Origin: Leifsonia sp. ZF2019
GTDB taxonomy: Bacteria > Actinomycetota > Actinomycetes > Actinomycetales > Microbacteriaceae
DNA: 64,000 nucleotides
Direction: 5' to 3'
Assembly (NCBI RefSeq): GCF_019924635.1
Contig: NZ_CP065037.1
Location: 2,046,001-2,110,000 of the forward strand
Below the pieces are notes generated by a model, which made no database searches, had not been told where the DNA came from, and saw nothing but the letters and a program-made list of their open reading frames with translations. Within the stretch, counting starts at the first letter, position 1; each line of letters starts with the position of its first letter. The position numbers and the translations under genes are program-made. Positions 26,338-34,759 of this stretch are shown here, in pieces.

Positions 26338-27345
26338 TCAGACGTAGGCGGCGCGGATCTCGCCGACCGGCTCGCCGCGGCCGAGGACGGCCAGGTCGAG
26401 CTTCGGGGCGAGCGCGTCGACCGCGGCTCGGTCGATCGCTCCGGCGTCGGCCAGGAGGGAGAGCGCCACGATGGTCGCCGCGCGGAGGCTGCCGTCCAGC
26501 ATCTTGAGTGTGACGGTCGTGCCGTCGGGGGTCGCCATGACCATGACGCCCTCCGCCCCGCCCTTCGCGAAGACGCCGAGCTCGTCGATGACCACGGTGT
26601 TCGACCGTCCGGGGCCGTCTATCGCCCAGCCGTCCGCGAGCACGGCGTTCGTGAGGAGCGCGGCGTTGCGGTAGAGCGCGAACGGTGAGCCGTCGGAGGC
26701 CGTGGCGATGCGCTGGATGCCGCGCGCGAGGGCCACGAGCGACATGGCGTGCACCGGGGCGCCGCAGCCGTCCACGCCCGTCGCCACGACTTTCTCCCCG
26801 GTGAGGCGCTCGACGGTGTCGCGGATGCGGTGCTGCAGCGGGTGCTGCGGGTCGAGGTAGCTCTCGAGCGGCCAGCCGTTGACCCGGCACGCGACGAGCA
26901 TCGCGGCGTGCTTGCCGGAGCAGTTCATGAACAGCGGCTGCTTCTGCTCGCCGGCGCGGATGGCGTCGTCGCGCGCAGCGGAGTCGAGCGGCCAGTCCGG
27001 CGGGCAGAGCAGGGCGTCCTCGGTGAGCTGGGCCTGCGCGAGGATGCTGCGCACGACGGAGAGGTGCGCGGGGGTCCCCGCGTGGCTGGCGGTCGCGAGC
27101 ACCGCCCGCGCGCCCTCCAGCGGCACTCCCGCGCCGAGGATGGCGACGGCCTGGAACGGCTTCATCGTCGAGCGCGGGAAGACCGGCCTCTCCGGGGCCC
27201 CGAGCCGACGGGCCACAGCGCCGTCAGGCCCGAGAACGACGGCCGAGCCGACGTGCCGCGACTCGACGAACCCGCTCCGCTCGACCACGGCGAGCTCGAC
27301 GGCCTCGGCCCCCGAGAAGACGGCGGCGTCCACGACGGGGCTCAC
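26338..27345 (-). CDS. L-asparaginase II family protein (Rhizobium etli type)
   Basis: 335 residues. This is the asparaginase family unrelated to the E. coli enzymes. Motifs visible: FPRSTMKPFQA (tandem Ser-x-x-Lys), ATASHAGTPAH, FMNCSGKHAAML and GVDGCGAPVH; the two cysteines and the intervening lysine correspond, from memory, to the metal site of the Rhizobium etli enzyme. It hydrolyses L-asparagine to aspartate and ammonia in the cytosol. The start overlaps the GABA transaminase stop by 4 bp, so the two are co-transcribed. No signal peptide. Confidence 0.9.
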   Translation of the reverse strand: MSPVVDAAVFSGAEAVELAVVERSGFVESRHVGSAVVLGPDGAVARRLGAPERPVFPRSTMKPFQAVAILGAGVPLEGARAVLATASHAGTPAHLSVVRSILAQAQLTEDALLCPPDWPLDSAARDDAIRAGEQKQPLFMNCSGKHAAMLVACRVNGWPLESYLDPQHPLQHRIRDTVERLTGEKVVATGVDGCGAPVHAMSLVALARGIQRIATASDGSPFALYRNAALLTNAVLADGWAIDGPGRSNTVVIDELGVFAKGGAEGVMVMATPDGTTVTLKMLDGSLRAATIVALSLLADAGAIDRAAVDALAPKLDLAVLGRGEPVGEIRAAYV

Positions 27346-28697
27346 AGGGCGGCGAAGGCGTCGTCGATCACGGAGATCGCGTCGGCGATGAGTTCGTCGG
27401 ACACGGCGAGGCTCGGCAGGAAGCGAAGCACGTTGCCATAGGTGCCCGCATTGAGCAGGAGCACGCCCTGCTGCGCGGCGTACGCCACGATCTTCGAGAC
27501 CGCGTCCGCGTTGGGCAGCTTCGTGGTCTGGGCCGTCCCGGGCTGGACGAGCTCGATCGCGATCATCGCGCCGATGCCGCGTACCTCGCCGATGATGTCG
27601 TACTTCTCCTGCAGGCCGCGCAGGCCCGCGGTGAGGGAGGCCTCGATGCGGCGCCCCTCGGCGAGGAGGTCGTTCTTCTCGATCTCGTCGAAGACGGCGA
27701 CGGCGGCGGCAGCGGCGACCGGGTTGCCGCCGAACGTGCCCCCGAGCCCGCCGGGCTGGGCGGAGTCCATGATCTCGGCGCGGCCCGTGACGGCGGCGAG
27801 AGGGAGGCCTCCCGCGATGCCCTTGGCGCTGAGCACGAGGTCAGGCACGAGGCCGAAGTGCTCGCTCGCGAAGTACGCGCCGGTGCGCGCCATTCCGCTC
27901 TGGATCTCGTCGGCGATGAAGACGACGCCGTTGGCCGTGCACCACTCCTGCAGCGCCGGGAGGTAGCCGTCCGCCGGGACCATGAAGCCGCCCTCGCCCT
28001 GGATCGGCTCCGCCACGAGGCAGGCGAGGTCCGACGCGCCGACGACCTTCTCCAGGTAGGCGATGGTGCGGGCCGCGGCCTCCGCGCCGGTCAGACCGTC
28101 GTGGTAGGGGTAGGAGTTCGGGGCGTGGTAGACGTCGCCCGCGAACGGGCCGAAGCCGGTGGCGTAAGGTGCGGCCTTGTAGTTCATGGCCATCGTGAGG
28201 TTGGTGCGGCCGTGGTACGCGTGGTCGAGCACGGCGACGGCCCGGCGGCCCGTGTGCTTGCGGGCGATCTTGACGCCGTTCTCCACGGCCTCCGCGCCGG
28301 AGTTGACGAGCACGGTCTTCTTGGCGTGGTCGCCGGGCGTGTGCGCCGCGAGCAGCTCCGCCACCCGCACGTACTCCTCGTACGGCGTGATCGTGAAGAG
28401 CGTGTGGATCACGTCCTGCAGCTGCTCGGCAGCGGCGGACACGACGGCCGTCTCGGTGTGACCGACCGTGGTGACGCCGATACCCGCGCCGAAGTCGACG
28501 AACTGATTGCCGTCGACATCGACCAGGATGGCGCCGTTGGCGCGGGCGATGTACACAGGCAGCGCAGAGGAGACACCCGTCGGCACCACGGCGAGACGTC
28601 GCTCGTGCAGCGCCACGGAGGCGGGGCCGGGCACGGCTGTGACGATGCGGCGTTCCTGCGGAACGGTGAAGACGGGCGCGTTCAGAGTGTCAGTCAT
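27342..28697 (-). CDS. gabT: 4-aminobutyrate--2-oxoglutarate transaminase (first copy)
   Basis: 451-residue PLP-dependent class III aminotransferase. Motifs: [73 protein letters not shown] and the PLP lysine in [10 protein letters not shown] (Lys292). It converts GABA to succinate semialdehyde; 5-aminovalerate is a common second substrate. A TAGAAT -10 (complement of 28707-28712) lies 9 nt upstream, so the transcript has almost no leader. It leads the asparaginase gene and has a paralogue at 34760-36097. Confidence 0.93.
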   Translation of the reverse strand: MTDTLNAPVFTVPQERRIVTAVPGPASVALHERRLAVVPTGVSSALPVYIARANGAILVDVDGNQFVDFGAGIGVTTVGHTETAVVSAAAEQLQDVIHTLFTITPYEEYVRVAELLAAHTPGDHAKKTVLVNSGAEAVENGVKIARKHTGRRAVAVLDHAYHGRTNLTMAMNYKAAPYATGFGPFAGDVYHAPNSYPYHDGLTGAEAAARTIAYLEKVVGASDLACLVAEPIQGEGGFMVPADGYLPALQEWCTANGVVFIADEIQSGMARTGAYFASEHFGLVPDLVLSAKGIAGGLPLAAVTGRAEIMDSAQPGGLGGTFGGNPVAAAAAVAVFDEIEKNDLLAEGRRIEASLTAGLRGLQEKYDIIGEVRGIGAMIAIELVQPGTAQTTKLPNADAVSKIVAYAAQQGVLLLNAGTYGNVLRFLPSLAVSDELIADAISVIDDAFAAL

Positions 28698-28734
28698 GAT
28701 GCTCCGATTCTAGCCGCGGTGCCAGAATCGAACC
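28698..28734. promoter_or_regulatory. Divergent gabT/osmC promoter with inverted repeat
   Basis: This 37-bp gap contains CGATTCT (28705-28711) and AGAATCG (28724-28730), perfect inverted arms 12 nt apart. Each arm covers one -10: TAGAAT for gabT on the minus strand (complement of 28707-28712) and CAGAAT for osmC (28723-28728), the latter ending 6 nt before the osmC ATG. A dimeric regulator bound here would affect both genes. Confidence 0.5.
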
Positions 28735-29208
28735 ATGAGACTCGAGCACAGCTACGCGATCGACCTGCAGTGGACGGGCAACCGGGGGAGCGGCACCAGC
28801 GGCTACAAGGACTACGGCCGCGACCACGTGATCAGCGCCGAAGGCAAGCACCCGCTCGAGGGCTCGGCGGACCGTGCGTTCTTCGGAGACCGCGACCGCT
28901 GGAACCCGGAGGAGCTGCTGCTCGCCGCGCTGGCCCAGTGCCACATGCTGAGCTATCTCGCGGAGGCCGCCCGAGCGGGCGTGGTGGTCGTCGGCTACAC
29001 GGATGCCGCGACGGGGACGATGGAGCAGACGGCGAACGGGGGAGGGCACTTCACCGAGGCGACGCTGCACCCGCGGGTGACGGTCGCGGACCCCGCTCAG
29101 CGCGAACTGGCGGCGGCCCTGCACAAGCCCGCGTCGGAGAAGTGCTTCATCGCCGCGAGCGTGAACTTCCCGGTGCACCACGAGCCGGAACTCCTGACCC
29201 TGGCCTGA
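28735..29208 (+). CDS. OsmC-family peroxiredoxin-like protein
   Basis: 157 residues. OsmC/Ohr fold with both redox cysteines: one in LAALAQCHMLSYL and the other in ASEKCFIAASVNF. The N-terminal strand HSYAIDLQWTGNRGSGTSGY and ISAEGKHPLEGSADRAFFGD match the OsmC/YhfA-like subgroup. Such proteins reduce organic hydroperoxides with thiols in the cytosol. The start ATG is the predicted transcription start (leaderless). It is transcribed away from gabT and ends against a convergent acyltransferase gene. Confidence 0.9.
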   Translation: MRLEHSYAIDLQWTGNRGSGTSGYKDYGRDHVISAEGKHPLEGSADRAFFGDRDRWNPEELLLAALAQCHMLSYLAEAARAGVVVVGYTDAATGTMEQTANGGGHFTEATLHPRVTVADPAQRELAAALHKPASEKCFIAASVNFPVHHEPELLTLA

Positions 29209-29218
29209 GCGCCGAACT

Positions 29219-29280
29219 CCGGCACGCATTCGTCACGAATCGCCGGAATGCGCGCGGTGGAGGCGACATTCGTCACGAAT
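29219..29280. repeat. Two copies of a 13-bp near-palindrome at a convergent junction
   Basis: ATTCGTCACGAAT occurs at 29228-29240 and 29268-29280, 40 bp apart, each with 6-bp arms around one central base. The first copy is embedded in longer pairing (CCGGC at 29219-29223 with GCCGG at 29242-29246; or GCATTC at 29226-29231 with GAATGC at 29246-29251). It fills the gap between the convergent osmC-type and acyltransferase genes. It could be a bidirectional terminator or a dispersed intergenic repeat. Confidence 0.55.
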
Positions 29281-29288
29281 CTCGTGGC

Positions 29289-30047
29289 TCAGAGGCGCTC
29301 GGGGTGCAGGACCCGCTTCACGCGCTCGACCGGGTTGGCCGGTGGCGCCTCGTTGTAGGCGCCGGCGAGCTCCTGCCCGGTGAGGGCGTGGATGGCGGTC
29401 ATGATCTCGTCGGTCGCCTGACGTCGGGCGCGCCCCGACTCCGCCGGGCCGTAGTGGGCCAGGTCGAGCGGCTCGCCGAAGGCGACGGTGACGCGGCGGA
29501 TGCGCGGGAACTTTGCTCCGACCGGCTGCATCTCGTCGGTGCCGATGAGTCCGACCGGCACGACCTTGGCGCCGGTGGTGAGAGCCAGCCAGCCGATACC
29601 GGTCCGGCCCTTGTAGAGGCGGCCGTCGAGGGAGCGGGTGCCCTCCGGGTAGAGCGCGAACGCGGACCCGGTGTCGATGATCCGTCGGGACTGCTCGAGC
29701 GCCTCCTGCGCCGCCTGACCGGCGCCGCGCTTCACACCGACCGCGCCGATGGCGGTGAAGAAGGCGCGGGAGATGCGGCCCTTCACGCCGGTCCCCTCGA
29801 AGTAGTGGGACTTCGCCAGGAACTGCACGCGACGCGGCGAGGTGACGGGGATGAGGATCGAGTCGATGAACGACAGGTGGTTGCTCGCCAGGATGACCTT
29901 GCCATGCCGCGGGACGTTCTTGCGGCCGACCACCCGGGGCCGGTAGATCAGCTTGGCGATGGGGGCGAGGATCCACCGGCCGACGTAGTAGAGCGCACCG
30001 GGCCGCTGCACCGGGGCCTGCCCGTCGTCGGGTTCGTGGATCGTCAC
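29289..30047 (-). CDS. 1-acyl-sn-glycerol-3-phosphate acyltransferase (PlsC family)
   Basis: 252 residues. The acyltransferase blocks are present: NHLSFIDS (His and Asp of the HX4D motif), FLAKSHYFEGTGVKGRI, LYPEGTRSLDGRLYKG and VPVGLIG. It adds a second acyl chain to lysophosphatidic acid or a related acceptor at the membrane. The start is uncertain: a TACCCT -10 (complement of 30054-30059) ends 6 nt before GTG 30047, the spacing seen throughout this window. ATG 30048-30050 is one codon upstream and an ATG at 30086 has no supporting signal. Acceptor specificity is not known. Confidence 0.88.
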   Translation of the reverse strand: MTIHEPDDGQAPVQRPGALYYVGRWILAPIAKLIYRPRVVGRKNVPRHGKVILASNHLSFIDSILIPVTSPRRVQFLAKSHYFEGTGVKGRISRAFFTAIGAVGVKRGAGQAAQEALEQSRRIIDTGSAFALYPEGTRSLDGRLYKGRTGIGWLALTTGAKVVPVGLIGTDEMQPVGAKFPRIRRVTVAFGEPLDLAHYGPAESGRARRQATDEIMTAIHALTGQELAGAYNEAPPANPVERVKRVLHPERL

Positions 30048-30129
30048 CATTCGAGGGTAGTCCGGCGCATATTCCACCGCGAGCATGCGCGCCGTGCTCG
30101 GGCGGATCGAGGCCGGGACGCGCCGGCCG

Positions 30130-30831
30130 TCACCCGGTGACGGCCGGCGCCTGCTCGAGCCGACCGTCCACGAGCCGCACCACGCGATGCATCCTCGGGA
30201 GGTGGACGACGTCGTGGGTCACCAGGAGGGTGGCGGCGTCGCGCTCGGCCGTGAGCCGCAGCAGCAGCTCGATGATCTCGGCGCCGCGCTCCTGATCGAG
30301 GGCGCTGGTCGGCTCGTCGACGAGGAGGGCGACCGGCTCGTTCATGAGGGCGCGCGCGATGTTGACCCGCTGGCGCTGGCCTCCCGAGAGCTGGTGCGGA
30401 CGCTTGTCCCGCTGTGCGCCGAGACCGACGGCGTCGAGCAGGTCGTCCGCTCGCCGCGCAGCGGCGAGGCGGGCGCGGCGGCGCGCGCGTCGACGTCCGC
30501 CGAGCTCGCCCATCAGCCTCAGCTGCTCGCGCGCGATGAGCGCGGGAAGGAGGTTCGACTGCTGGAAGACGATCCCGATGCTCGTCCTCCGGAGCTCGGT
30601 CGCCTCCGCCGCGTCGAGCCGCGTGGCGTCGACCTCGCCGATGACGACGGTGCCGGAGTCGGGCCGGATGAGGGTGGAGGCGACGGCGAGCAGACTGGAC
30701 TTGCCCGACCCGCTCGGTCCGGTGATCCCGGTCACGGTGCCGGGGCGGGCGGTCAGGCTGACGTGGTCGACGGCGGTGACGCGCGTGTCGCCGTCGGGGA
30801 AGGTGAGGGTGACGTCGTCGAGGCGGATCAT
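30130..30831 (-). CDS. ABC transporter ATP-binding protein (LolD/MacB type)
   Basis: 233 residues. Walker A GITGPSGSGKSSLL, Q-loop GIVFQQSNLLPAL, signature HQLSGGQRQRVNIARAL, Walker B VALLVDEPTSALD and LVTHD. It is typical of ATPases that serve FtsX-type permeases in export or resistance rather than import. An Arg/Ala-rich insertion (GGRRRARRRARLAAARRA) sits in the helical subdomain. The ATG overlaps the permease stop by 4 bp. It is divergent from a two-component system that probably controls it. Confidence 0.93.
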   Translation of the reverse strand: MIRLDDVTLTFPDGDTRVTAVDHVSLTARPGTVTGITGPSGSGKSSLLAVASTLIRPDSGTVVIGEVDATRLDAAEATELRRTSIGIVFQQSNLLPALIAREQLRLMGELGGRRRARRRARLAAARRADDLLDAVGLGAQRDKRPHQLSGGQRQRVNIARALMNEPVALLVDEPTSALDQERGAEIIELLLRLTAERDAATLLVTHDVVHLPRMHRVVRLVDGRLEQAPAVTG

Positions 30832-31898
30832 CGGTTGCTCCCGAGTGCGGTGAGGGGGTCGGCGGAGGTGACGGACCGGAGCGCGAACGCCGCTCCGGCG
30901 AGCCCGAGGACGACGAGGATCGCCCCCGGGACGAGAGTGGTGAGCGGACTGAGGAGGAAGGGGAGTGCGCCGCCGGCCAGGGCTCCGGGGCCCGCCACCA
31001 GTGCGAGGCCGACGCCGATGCCGAGGACGAGCACGACCAGCGCCTGGCCGAGCGCATCCCGGATCAGCGTGCCGGTGCCGGCGCCGAGGGCCTTGAGCAC
31101 GGCGATGTCGCCCGCGCGCTGGAGCGTCCACACAGTGAAGAACGCGCCGACGACGAGTCCCGAGATGCCGAAGAGCAGGGCGATCATCAGCAGGAGCGAG
31201 CCGATCTCCGACCGGAACGAGCTCAGGGCGGTGAGGGAGCCGATGATGCTCTCGGACACGGTTCCCGTCGCCGCGTCGGAGGCGGCCCAGTCGGGGTTTC
31301 CCGACACGGCGAGCACGGTGGCGTATGCGTCCGGCGCTCCGGTCGCGGCGGCGGAGGACTGCCAATCCGCGAGCGTCATCCGCACGACAGGGGTGTGGCT
31401 GTACCAATCGTCTCCGCCGACTTCGGCGACCGTGTAGTCGCGGCCGCCGATGCGGAGCCGGTCGCCGACCCTCGCGTCGAGCGCGGCGGCCGCTCCGGTC
31501 GAGAGCGTGACCGTTCCGTCCCGATCGGGCGCGGAGGTGGCTCCGTTCGCGGTCTGCCCGAACAGGGCGACCGCGGCCCGCGTGTTCCCCCTCCCGGCCC
31601 GCGACTGGCTGATGCCGATCGGCGCGACAGAGCGCACCCCCTCTCGCGCGGACCAGGCCCGCTGCTGGCCCGCTGTGACGGCGGAGCCGGCGAACGTCGC
31701 ACCGGAGTCACCGGAGCCCGGTGCCGAGAACACCAGCCGATCACCGGGGAGCGAGAGCACCGCGGAGACGTTCTGGGTGGCGAGGCCTCCGGTCAGACCG
31801 CTCAGAAAGCCGACGAGCAGTGTGATCAGGGCCACGACGGAGCCGATGAGGAGGAAGCGGCCGCGGGCGAAGCGGAGGTCGCGCAGTGCGACGAACAT
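30828..31898 (-). CDS. FtsX-like ABC transporter permease
   Basis: 356 residues from ATG 31898, preceded by GAAAGGCGCC. One N-terminal helix (LLIGSVVALITLLVGFLSGL), a large extracytoplasmic domain of about 190 residues, then three helices (LLLMIALLFGISGLVVGAFF, ALVVLVLGIGVGLALVAGP, LVPGAILVVLGLAGAAFAL). The FtsX core reads TVWTLQRAGDIAVLKALGA. With the ATPase it likely forms an efflux or mechanotransmission unit for peptides, lipids or antibiotics. The substrate is unknown. It is first in its operon, directly opposite the sensor kinase gene. Confidence 0.9.
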   Translation of the reverse strand: MFVALRDLRFARGRFLLIGSVVALITLLVGFLSGLTGGLATQNVSAVLSLPGDRLVFSAPGSGDSGATFAGSAVTAGQQRAWSAREGVRSVAPIGISQSRAGRGNTRAAVALFGQTANGATSAPDRDGTVTLSTGAAAALDARVGDRLRIGGRDYTVAEVGGDDWYSHTPVVRMTLADWQSSAAATGAPDAYATVLAVSGNPDWAASDAATGTVSESIIGSLTALSSFRSEIGSLLLMIALLFGISGLVVGAFFTVWTLQRAGDIAVLKALGAGTGTLIRDALGQALVVLVLGIGVGLALVAGPGALAGGALPFLLSPLTTLVPGAILVVLGLAGAAFALRSVTSADPLTALGSNR

Positions 31899-32057
31899 GA
31901 GGCGCCTTTCGGACAGGGACGGGGACGTCCTCCAGCCTTCCCGCGGCGCCGCGAACGGACATCGACCGGCAGCACGGGCGTCGGCGACCGCGCGATGGAC
32001 CGCGCGCTCCATCTTTCGGACGATGCCGTGGGAGCCGCTCCCGCGTAGAGTCGCCGC

Positions 32058-33245
32058 ATGGCCCACACCGCGCTCACCCCGGTCTTCGTGGGCCTGCGCA
32101 CCGGCCTGCACGTGCTGTTCGTCGTGCTCGACGGCCTCGTGGTGGTGCGCGCCCTCGTCGCGCCGTCCGCGTCGAGCGGTGTGATCGTCGCGGTCGCGCT
32201 CGTCCTGGCCGCGACGTATGCGGCGGGCGGCGTGGCGGCACGCACGGCGCCGAGACGACGTGACGCCGTCGGCCTGCTGTGGCTGACCGTGCTCACCCTC
32301 GAATGGGCGCTCCTGCTCTGGTTCAGCACCGAGGCGGCGTACCTCGTCTTCCCGCTGTTCTTCCTCTTCCTGCACCTGCTCGGAGCGCGCTGGGGGACCG
32401 TCGCCGTCGTGGTGGCGACGGCGGCTGCGGTCTGCGCGCTGGGCGTCCACGGCGGGTGGACCGTCGGCGGTGTCGTCGGCCCGCTGGTCGGGGCGGGCGT
32501 CGCCCTCCTCATCGGGCTCGGTTACCAGGCGTTGGCGCGGGAGGCCGCCGAGCGCGAGGCGCTGATGCGCGAGCTGCTCGACACGCGCGACCAGCTCGCC
32601 GCGACCGAGCACGAGTCCGGGGTGCTCGCCGAACGGGCTCGCCTCGCGCGCGAGATCCACGACACGGTGGCGCAGGGGCTCTCGAGCATCCAGCTGCTGC
32701 TGCACGCCGCCGAGCGCGCCGACCCCGACGGCGCCGGGGTGGAGCATGTCCTCCTCGCGCGCGAGGCCGCGGCGACCGCCCTCGCCGACACCCGGCGCTT
32801 CATCCGCGAGCTGGCTCCGCCGGAGCTGGAGGGCCGCGGCCTGGGCGGTGCACTGCGCCGGCTGGCGGACGGGCAGTGGGCGTCCCAGGGGCTGGAGGTC
32901 GCCGTGCGGGTCGCGGACGCCGTCCCGCTGCCGATGCACGTGCAGACCGCGCTCTTGCGCATCGCCCAGGGGGCGGTCGCCAATGTCGTGCAGCACGCGC
33001 ACGCGCGGTCGGCGAGGATCGACCTCGTCACGGACGCCGACGGCCTCCGGTTCACGGTGTCGGACGACGGCGCCGGGTTCGACCCGGTGGCGGTCGCCGG
33101 CGAGCCGACCGGCATCTCAGACTCGTTCGGGCTGCGCGCCACGCGCGAGCGGGTCCAGCAACTGGGCGGCACCCTGGTGGTCGATTCGGCACCGGGGCGC
33201 GGAACGACTCTCACGGTCCTCCTCGCGAGCGAGGATTCCGCGTGA
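32058..33245 (+). CDS. Sensor histidine kinase (NarL/LiaS type)
   Basis: 395 residues. The N-terminal part has about five membrane helices ([76 protein letters not shown]) with very short loops, the intramembrane-sensing type. The HisKA_3 box [18 protein letters not shown] has His201, followed by a HATPase domain ([23 protein letters not shown]). TAGAGT at 32046-32051 ends 6 nt before the ATG, indicating a leaderless transcript. It overlaps its response regulator by 4 bp. The adjacent FtsX-type ABC exporter is the likely target. Confidence 0.94.
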   Translation: MAHTALTPVFVGLRTGLHVLFVVLDGLVVVRALVAPSASSGVIVAVALVLAATYAAGGVAARTAPRRRDAVGLLWLTVLTLEWALLLWFSTEAAYLVFPLFFLFLHLLGARWGTVAVVVATAAAVCALGVHGGWTVGGVVGPLVGAGVALLIGLGYQALAREAAEREALMRELLDTRDQLAATEHESGVLAERARLAREIHDTVAQGLSSIQLLLHAAERADPDGAGVEHVLLAREAAATALADTRRFIRELAPPELEGRGLGGALRRLADGQWASQGLEVAVRVADAVPLPMHVQTALLRIAQGAVANVVQHAHARSARIDLVTDADGLRFTVSDDGAGFDPVAVAGEPTGISDSFGLRATRERVQQLGGTLVVDSAPGRGTTLTVLLASEDSA

Positions 33246-33868
33246 TCCGGCTCGTCGTGGCCGACGACCATCCCATCGTTCGCGCGGGACTGGTCGCCCT
33301 CGTCGCCGCCGAGCCCGACCTCGCGGTCGTCGCGGAGGCCGCCACCCCCGACGAGGCGGTGACAGCGGCCGAGCGCGAGAACCCCGACGTCGTGCTGATG
33401 GACCTGCAGTTCGGTCCGGGGGCGGAGGGCGGGGGAGCCGACGCGACGCGACGCATCCGGGCGCTGGACGCCGCACCTTACGTGCTGGTGCTGACCAACT
33501 ACGATTCGGACGCCGACATCCTGGGCGCGGTCGAGGCCGGGGCCAGCGGATACCTGCTCAAGGACGCGCCGCCGCACGAGCTGACGGCCGCGATCCGCGC
33601 GGCGGCGGCCGGCGAGAGCGCGCTCGCCCCCGTGATCGCGTCCCGCCTCCTGGACCGGCTGCGCGCACCGCGGGTCAGTCTCAGCGCCCGGGAGATCGAG
33701 GTGCTGCGCCTGGTGGCCGCAGGCCGGACGAACACGGAGGTGGCCGGCGCGCTGTTCGTGAGCGAGACGACCGTGAAGTCGCACCTGGCGCACATCTTCA
33801 CCAAGCTCGACGTGACCTCCCGCACCGCCGCCGTCGCCGCCGCCCGCGAGCGCGGCATCCTGCGCTGA
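33242..33868 (+). CDS. LuxR/NarL-family response regulator
   Basis: 208 residues from GTG 33242. Receiver domain: [13 protein letters not shown], phospho-acceptor Asp54 in VVLMDLQFG, and YLLKDAPP with the conserved lysine. LuxR helix-turn-helix: [20 protein letters not shown] and [21 protein letters not shown] Gly-rich loop ([14 protein letters not shown]) follows the phosphorylation site, a feature common in actinobacterial members. It is translationally coupled to the kinase. Its stop lies in a short tandem-repeat tract shared with the convergent neighbour. Confidence 0.95.
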   Translation: MIRLVVADDHPIVRAGLVALVAAEPDLAVVAEAATPDEAVTAAERENPDVVLMDLQFGPGAEGGGADATRRIRALDAAPYVLVLTNYDSDADILGAVEAGASGYLLKDAPPHELTAAIRAAAAGESALAPVIASRLLDRLRAPRVSLSAREIEVLRLVAAGRTNTEVAGALFVSETTVKSHLAHIFTKLDVTSRTAAVAAARERGILR

Positions 33869-33925
33869 CCGGGCGTCACCGGCGCAGACCGGGCGTCAGC
33901 CGCGCAGACCGGGAACGGGGGCGCA
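33867..33925. repeat. Three tandem 20-bp repeats at a convergent gene junction
   Basis: GACCGGGCGTCACCGGCGCA (33867-33886) is followed by GACCGGGCGTCAGCCGCGCA (33887-33906) and a diverged third copy, GACCGGGAACGGGGGCGCA (33907-33925). The tract begins at the response-regulator stop codon and runs into the last codons of the convergent secreted protein (C-terminal PVPGLRG). Confidence 0.7.
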
Positions 33926-34753
33926 GCCGAAGCCGCCGACGTAGTCGAGGCACGGGAGCATGAACCCCGGATACCGCACGGCCGTCGGGTCGCCGAACCA
34001 CAGCGTGTAGAGACGAGAGAAGTTGAGATTGCCGTACGTCGAGCAGCTGCCGGCCGGCCCGGTCGGAGCGGCCAGCGTCTCGTCGTTCGGCTGATACGGC
34101 GTGTAGTTGTAGAGGTTCGCCGTCGCCTGGTTCACGATGCGCACGCTGCTCGACCCGCAGGAGGCGTCGGGATGGAACTGGATGTCGTTCCTCCCGATGC
34201 GGTACCGCCAGTCGCCCGGGTGCACCGTGTACTCGCGGAACTGCCAGGCGGCCCGGTACACCTGGTTGACGAAGCCGAAGTAGCGCTTGTCGCACTCCGC
34301 GGTGTCCGGGCAGGCGTATCCGGTCGCCTTCTGATAGCCGGAGGCGCTCGGCGCGGTGAGCAGGGACTGCTCCTTCTGGAGCAGCACGAGGAGCACACGC
34401 GGGCTGATCGTGCACGCCTGCGCCACGCGCGCGATGACGCTGCTGGCGCGCTCGCCCTTCTTCGCCGGGATCGCCGAGCACCGGTCGGCCGACGCCGGGA
34501 TGCGCGGCGTGTCGACGCGGTAGTCGGCGAGGCACGGCACCCCGTCCTTCGGCGTGCAGCTGCGCGCCTCGAGGAACGACTGGATCTGGCCCGTCGTCAT
34601 GGCGTCCGGGTTGAAGAAGCTGTCGTCGCTGATGATGTCGCCGGGGTCGAAGGCGGCGCGTTCCGCCCCCAGCACCCCGGTCGCGGGCACGAGGGCGAGC
34701 GTGACGGCCGCGATGACGACCGCGGCGGCCGTCCGCCAGCGCCTGATCCGCAT
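33896..34753 (-). CDS. Secreted protein of unknown function (actinobacterial conserved family)
   Basis: 285 residues with a clear signal peptide ([20 protein letters not shown], cleavage near VLGAERA). The mature part contains [76 protein letters not shown] and several cysteines. I recognise this as a family widespread in actinobacteria whose function is unknown to me. The helix-rich layout and the Glu in LLQKEQSLL recall lysozyme-like or glucosaminidase-like folds, so action on cell wall is possible but unproved. Six bp separate it from the upstream transaminase gene, so they are likely co-transcribed. Confidence 0.75.
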   Translation of the reverse strand: MRIRRWRTAAAVVIAAVTLALVPATGVLGAERAAFDPGDIISDDSFFNPDAMTTGQIQSFLEARSCTPKDGVPCLADYRVDTPRIPASADRCSAIPAKKGERASSVIARVAQACTISPRVLLVLLQKEQSLLTAPSASGYQKATGYACPDTAECDKRYFGFVNQVYRAAWQFREYTVHPGDWRYRIGRNDIQFHPDASCGSSSVRIVNQATANLYNYTPYQPNDETLAAPTGPAGSCSTYGNLNFSRLYTLWFGDPTAVRYPGFMLPCLDYVGGFGCAPVPGLRG

Positions 34754-34759
34754 CTCCGG

